This document shows, piece after piece, positions 63,582 through 64,000 of a stretch of 64,000 nucleotides of DNA; the first letter of the stretch is position 1; each line of letters begins with the position of its first letter. A program made the position numbers and the translations under genes. Source of the DNA: Denitratisoma oestradiolicum. GTDB lineage: Bacteria > Pseudomonadota > Gammaproteobacteria > Burkholderiales > Rhodocyclaceae. The notes below the pieces were generated by a model. The model was not told the origin of the DNA. It saw nothing but the letters and a program-made list of their open reading frames with translations, and ran no database searches. Where the stretch lies: contig NZ_LR778301.1 in NCBI RefSeq assembly GCF_902813185.1, positions 2,852,001-2,916,000 of the forward strand, read 5' to 3'.

Positions 63582-64000
63582 TCACTTGTCCGAGTAAGGA
63601 TTGTGACTGGTCTTGTACTGAACACGTAACGGCGTTCCCTGAAGTTTGAAGGCTTCCATGAAAACTCTTTCCAGATAGCGGGTATAGGAATCCGGCACAT
63701 GCTCCAGGGCATTGCCATGAATGACGATAATGGGTGGATTGCTGCCGCCCTGATGGGCATAGCGCAGCTTTGGACGGAAGACGCCGTGACGGGGCGGCGT
63801 CTGCTTCTGGACTGCATCAATCAGCGCCCGGGTCAGCTTGGGCGTGGGCAGCTTGGCCATGGCGGCGGCATAGGCCTTATCCACCGAGGACAACACGCCA
63901 CCGATACCCTGGCCCTCCAGGGCCGAGATGTAATGCACCCGGGCAAAACCGAGGAAGTTGAGCTTGCGCGCCACATCCTGCTTGATCCGCTCACGGCGAT
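63582..64000 (-). CDS. der: GTPase Der (EngA), C-terminal part
   Basis: About 139 C-terminal residues are visible; the gene continues beyond the window. The KH-like C-terminal domain is recognisable: [53 protein letters not shown], then [26 protein letters not shown]. Der is a double-GTPase needed for 50S ribosome assembly. It precedes hfq in the conserved order. Confidence 0.93.
   Translation of the reverse strand, partial: RRERIKQDVARKLNFLGFARVHYISALEGQGIGGVLSSVDKAYAAAMAKLPTPKLTRALIDAVQKQTPPRHGVFRPKLRYAHQGGSNPPIIVIHGNALEHVPDSYTRYLERVFMEAFKLQGTPLRVQYKTSHNPYSDK

Overview
This window looks like chromosome from a GC-rich betaproteobacterium. The housekeeping order der-hfq-hflX-hflK-hflC-DUF2065-hisZ-purA and the kdsD-kdsC-lptC-lptA block are typical of Rhodocyclales and Burkholderiales relatives. 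The catabolic genes at the left end would fit a steroid- or terpenoid-degrading Rhodocyclales/Sterolibacteriaceae-type organism, but that placement is inference. 

Layout. (1) 1-12.4 kb: a catabolic cluster. A split transketolase is transcribed leftward. Rightward are an acyl-CoA dehydrogenase, a luciferase-like oxidoreductase, a DUF1214 protein, a PAPS-type sulfotransferase and two SDR dehydrogenases. After an IS1595-type and an IS5-type insertion come a second sulfotransferase and a second DUF1214 gene. Two matching 12-bp palindromes lie on the divergent transketolase/dehydrogenase promoters. (2) 12.4-22.9 kb: an insertion-rich, lower-GC block. It holds an IS701-type element, a broken antitoxin-like gene, a second IS1595 copy, a 1804-residue protein with two tyrosine-recombinase cores that appears to be co-transcribed with an AAA/DUF4143 ATPase, a decayed piece of a second copy of that recombinase, and a 3' fragment of a tRNA-fMet gene with its terminator. 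(3) 22.97-35.2 kb: an MSHA-like type IV pilus operon (secretin, TPR protein, ATPase, platform protein, assembly proteins, a large lectin-like surface protein, two prepilin-like proteins). (4) 35.3-40.9 kb: a KefB/C-like antiporter, Kdo and LPS-transport genes, and a phasin. (5) 40.9-46.4 kb: a CinA-like protein, an EI24/CysZ-like membrane protein and hrpA. 

(6) 46.4-55.6 kb is the most informative part: a chromosomal integron. It has an integron integrase (intI), an attI-type core site, and four attC sites. The cassettes carry a hydrolase/AraC pair, two unknown proteins and a YefM/YoeB toxin-antitoxin pair. One attC is split by a group II intron and another by an IS1111-type IS110 element. 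Removing each insertion restores a normal attC of 66-68 bp with the core GCCCAAC. The array ends directly against a truncated phage-type integrase beside tRNA-Val(GAC). (7) 55.7-64 kb: tRNA-Val, an uncharacterised protein, purA, hisZ, a DUF2065 protein, hflC, hflK, hflX, hfq and the 3' end of der.
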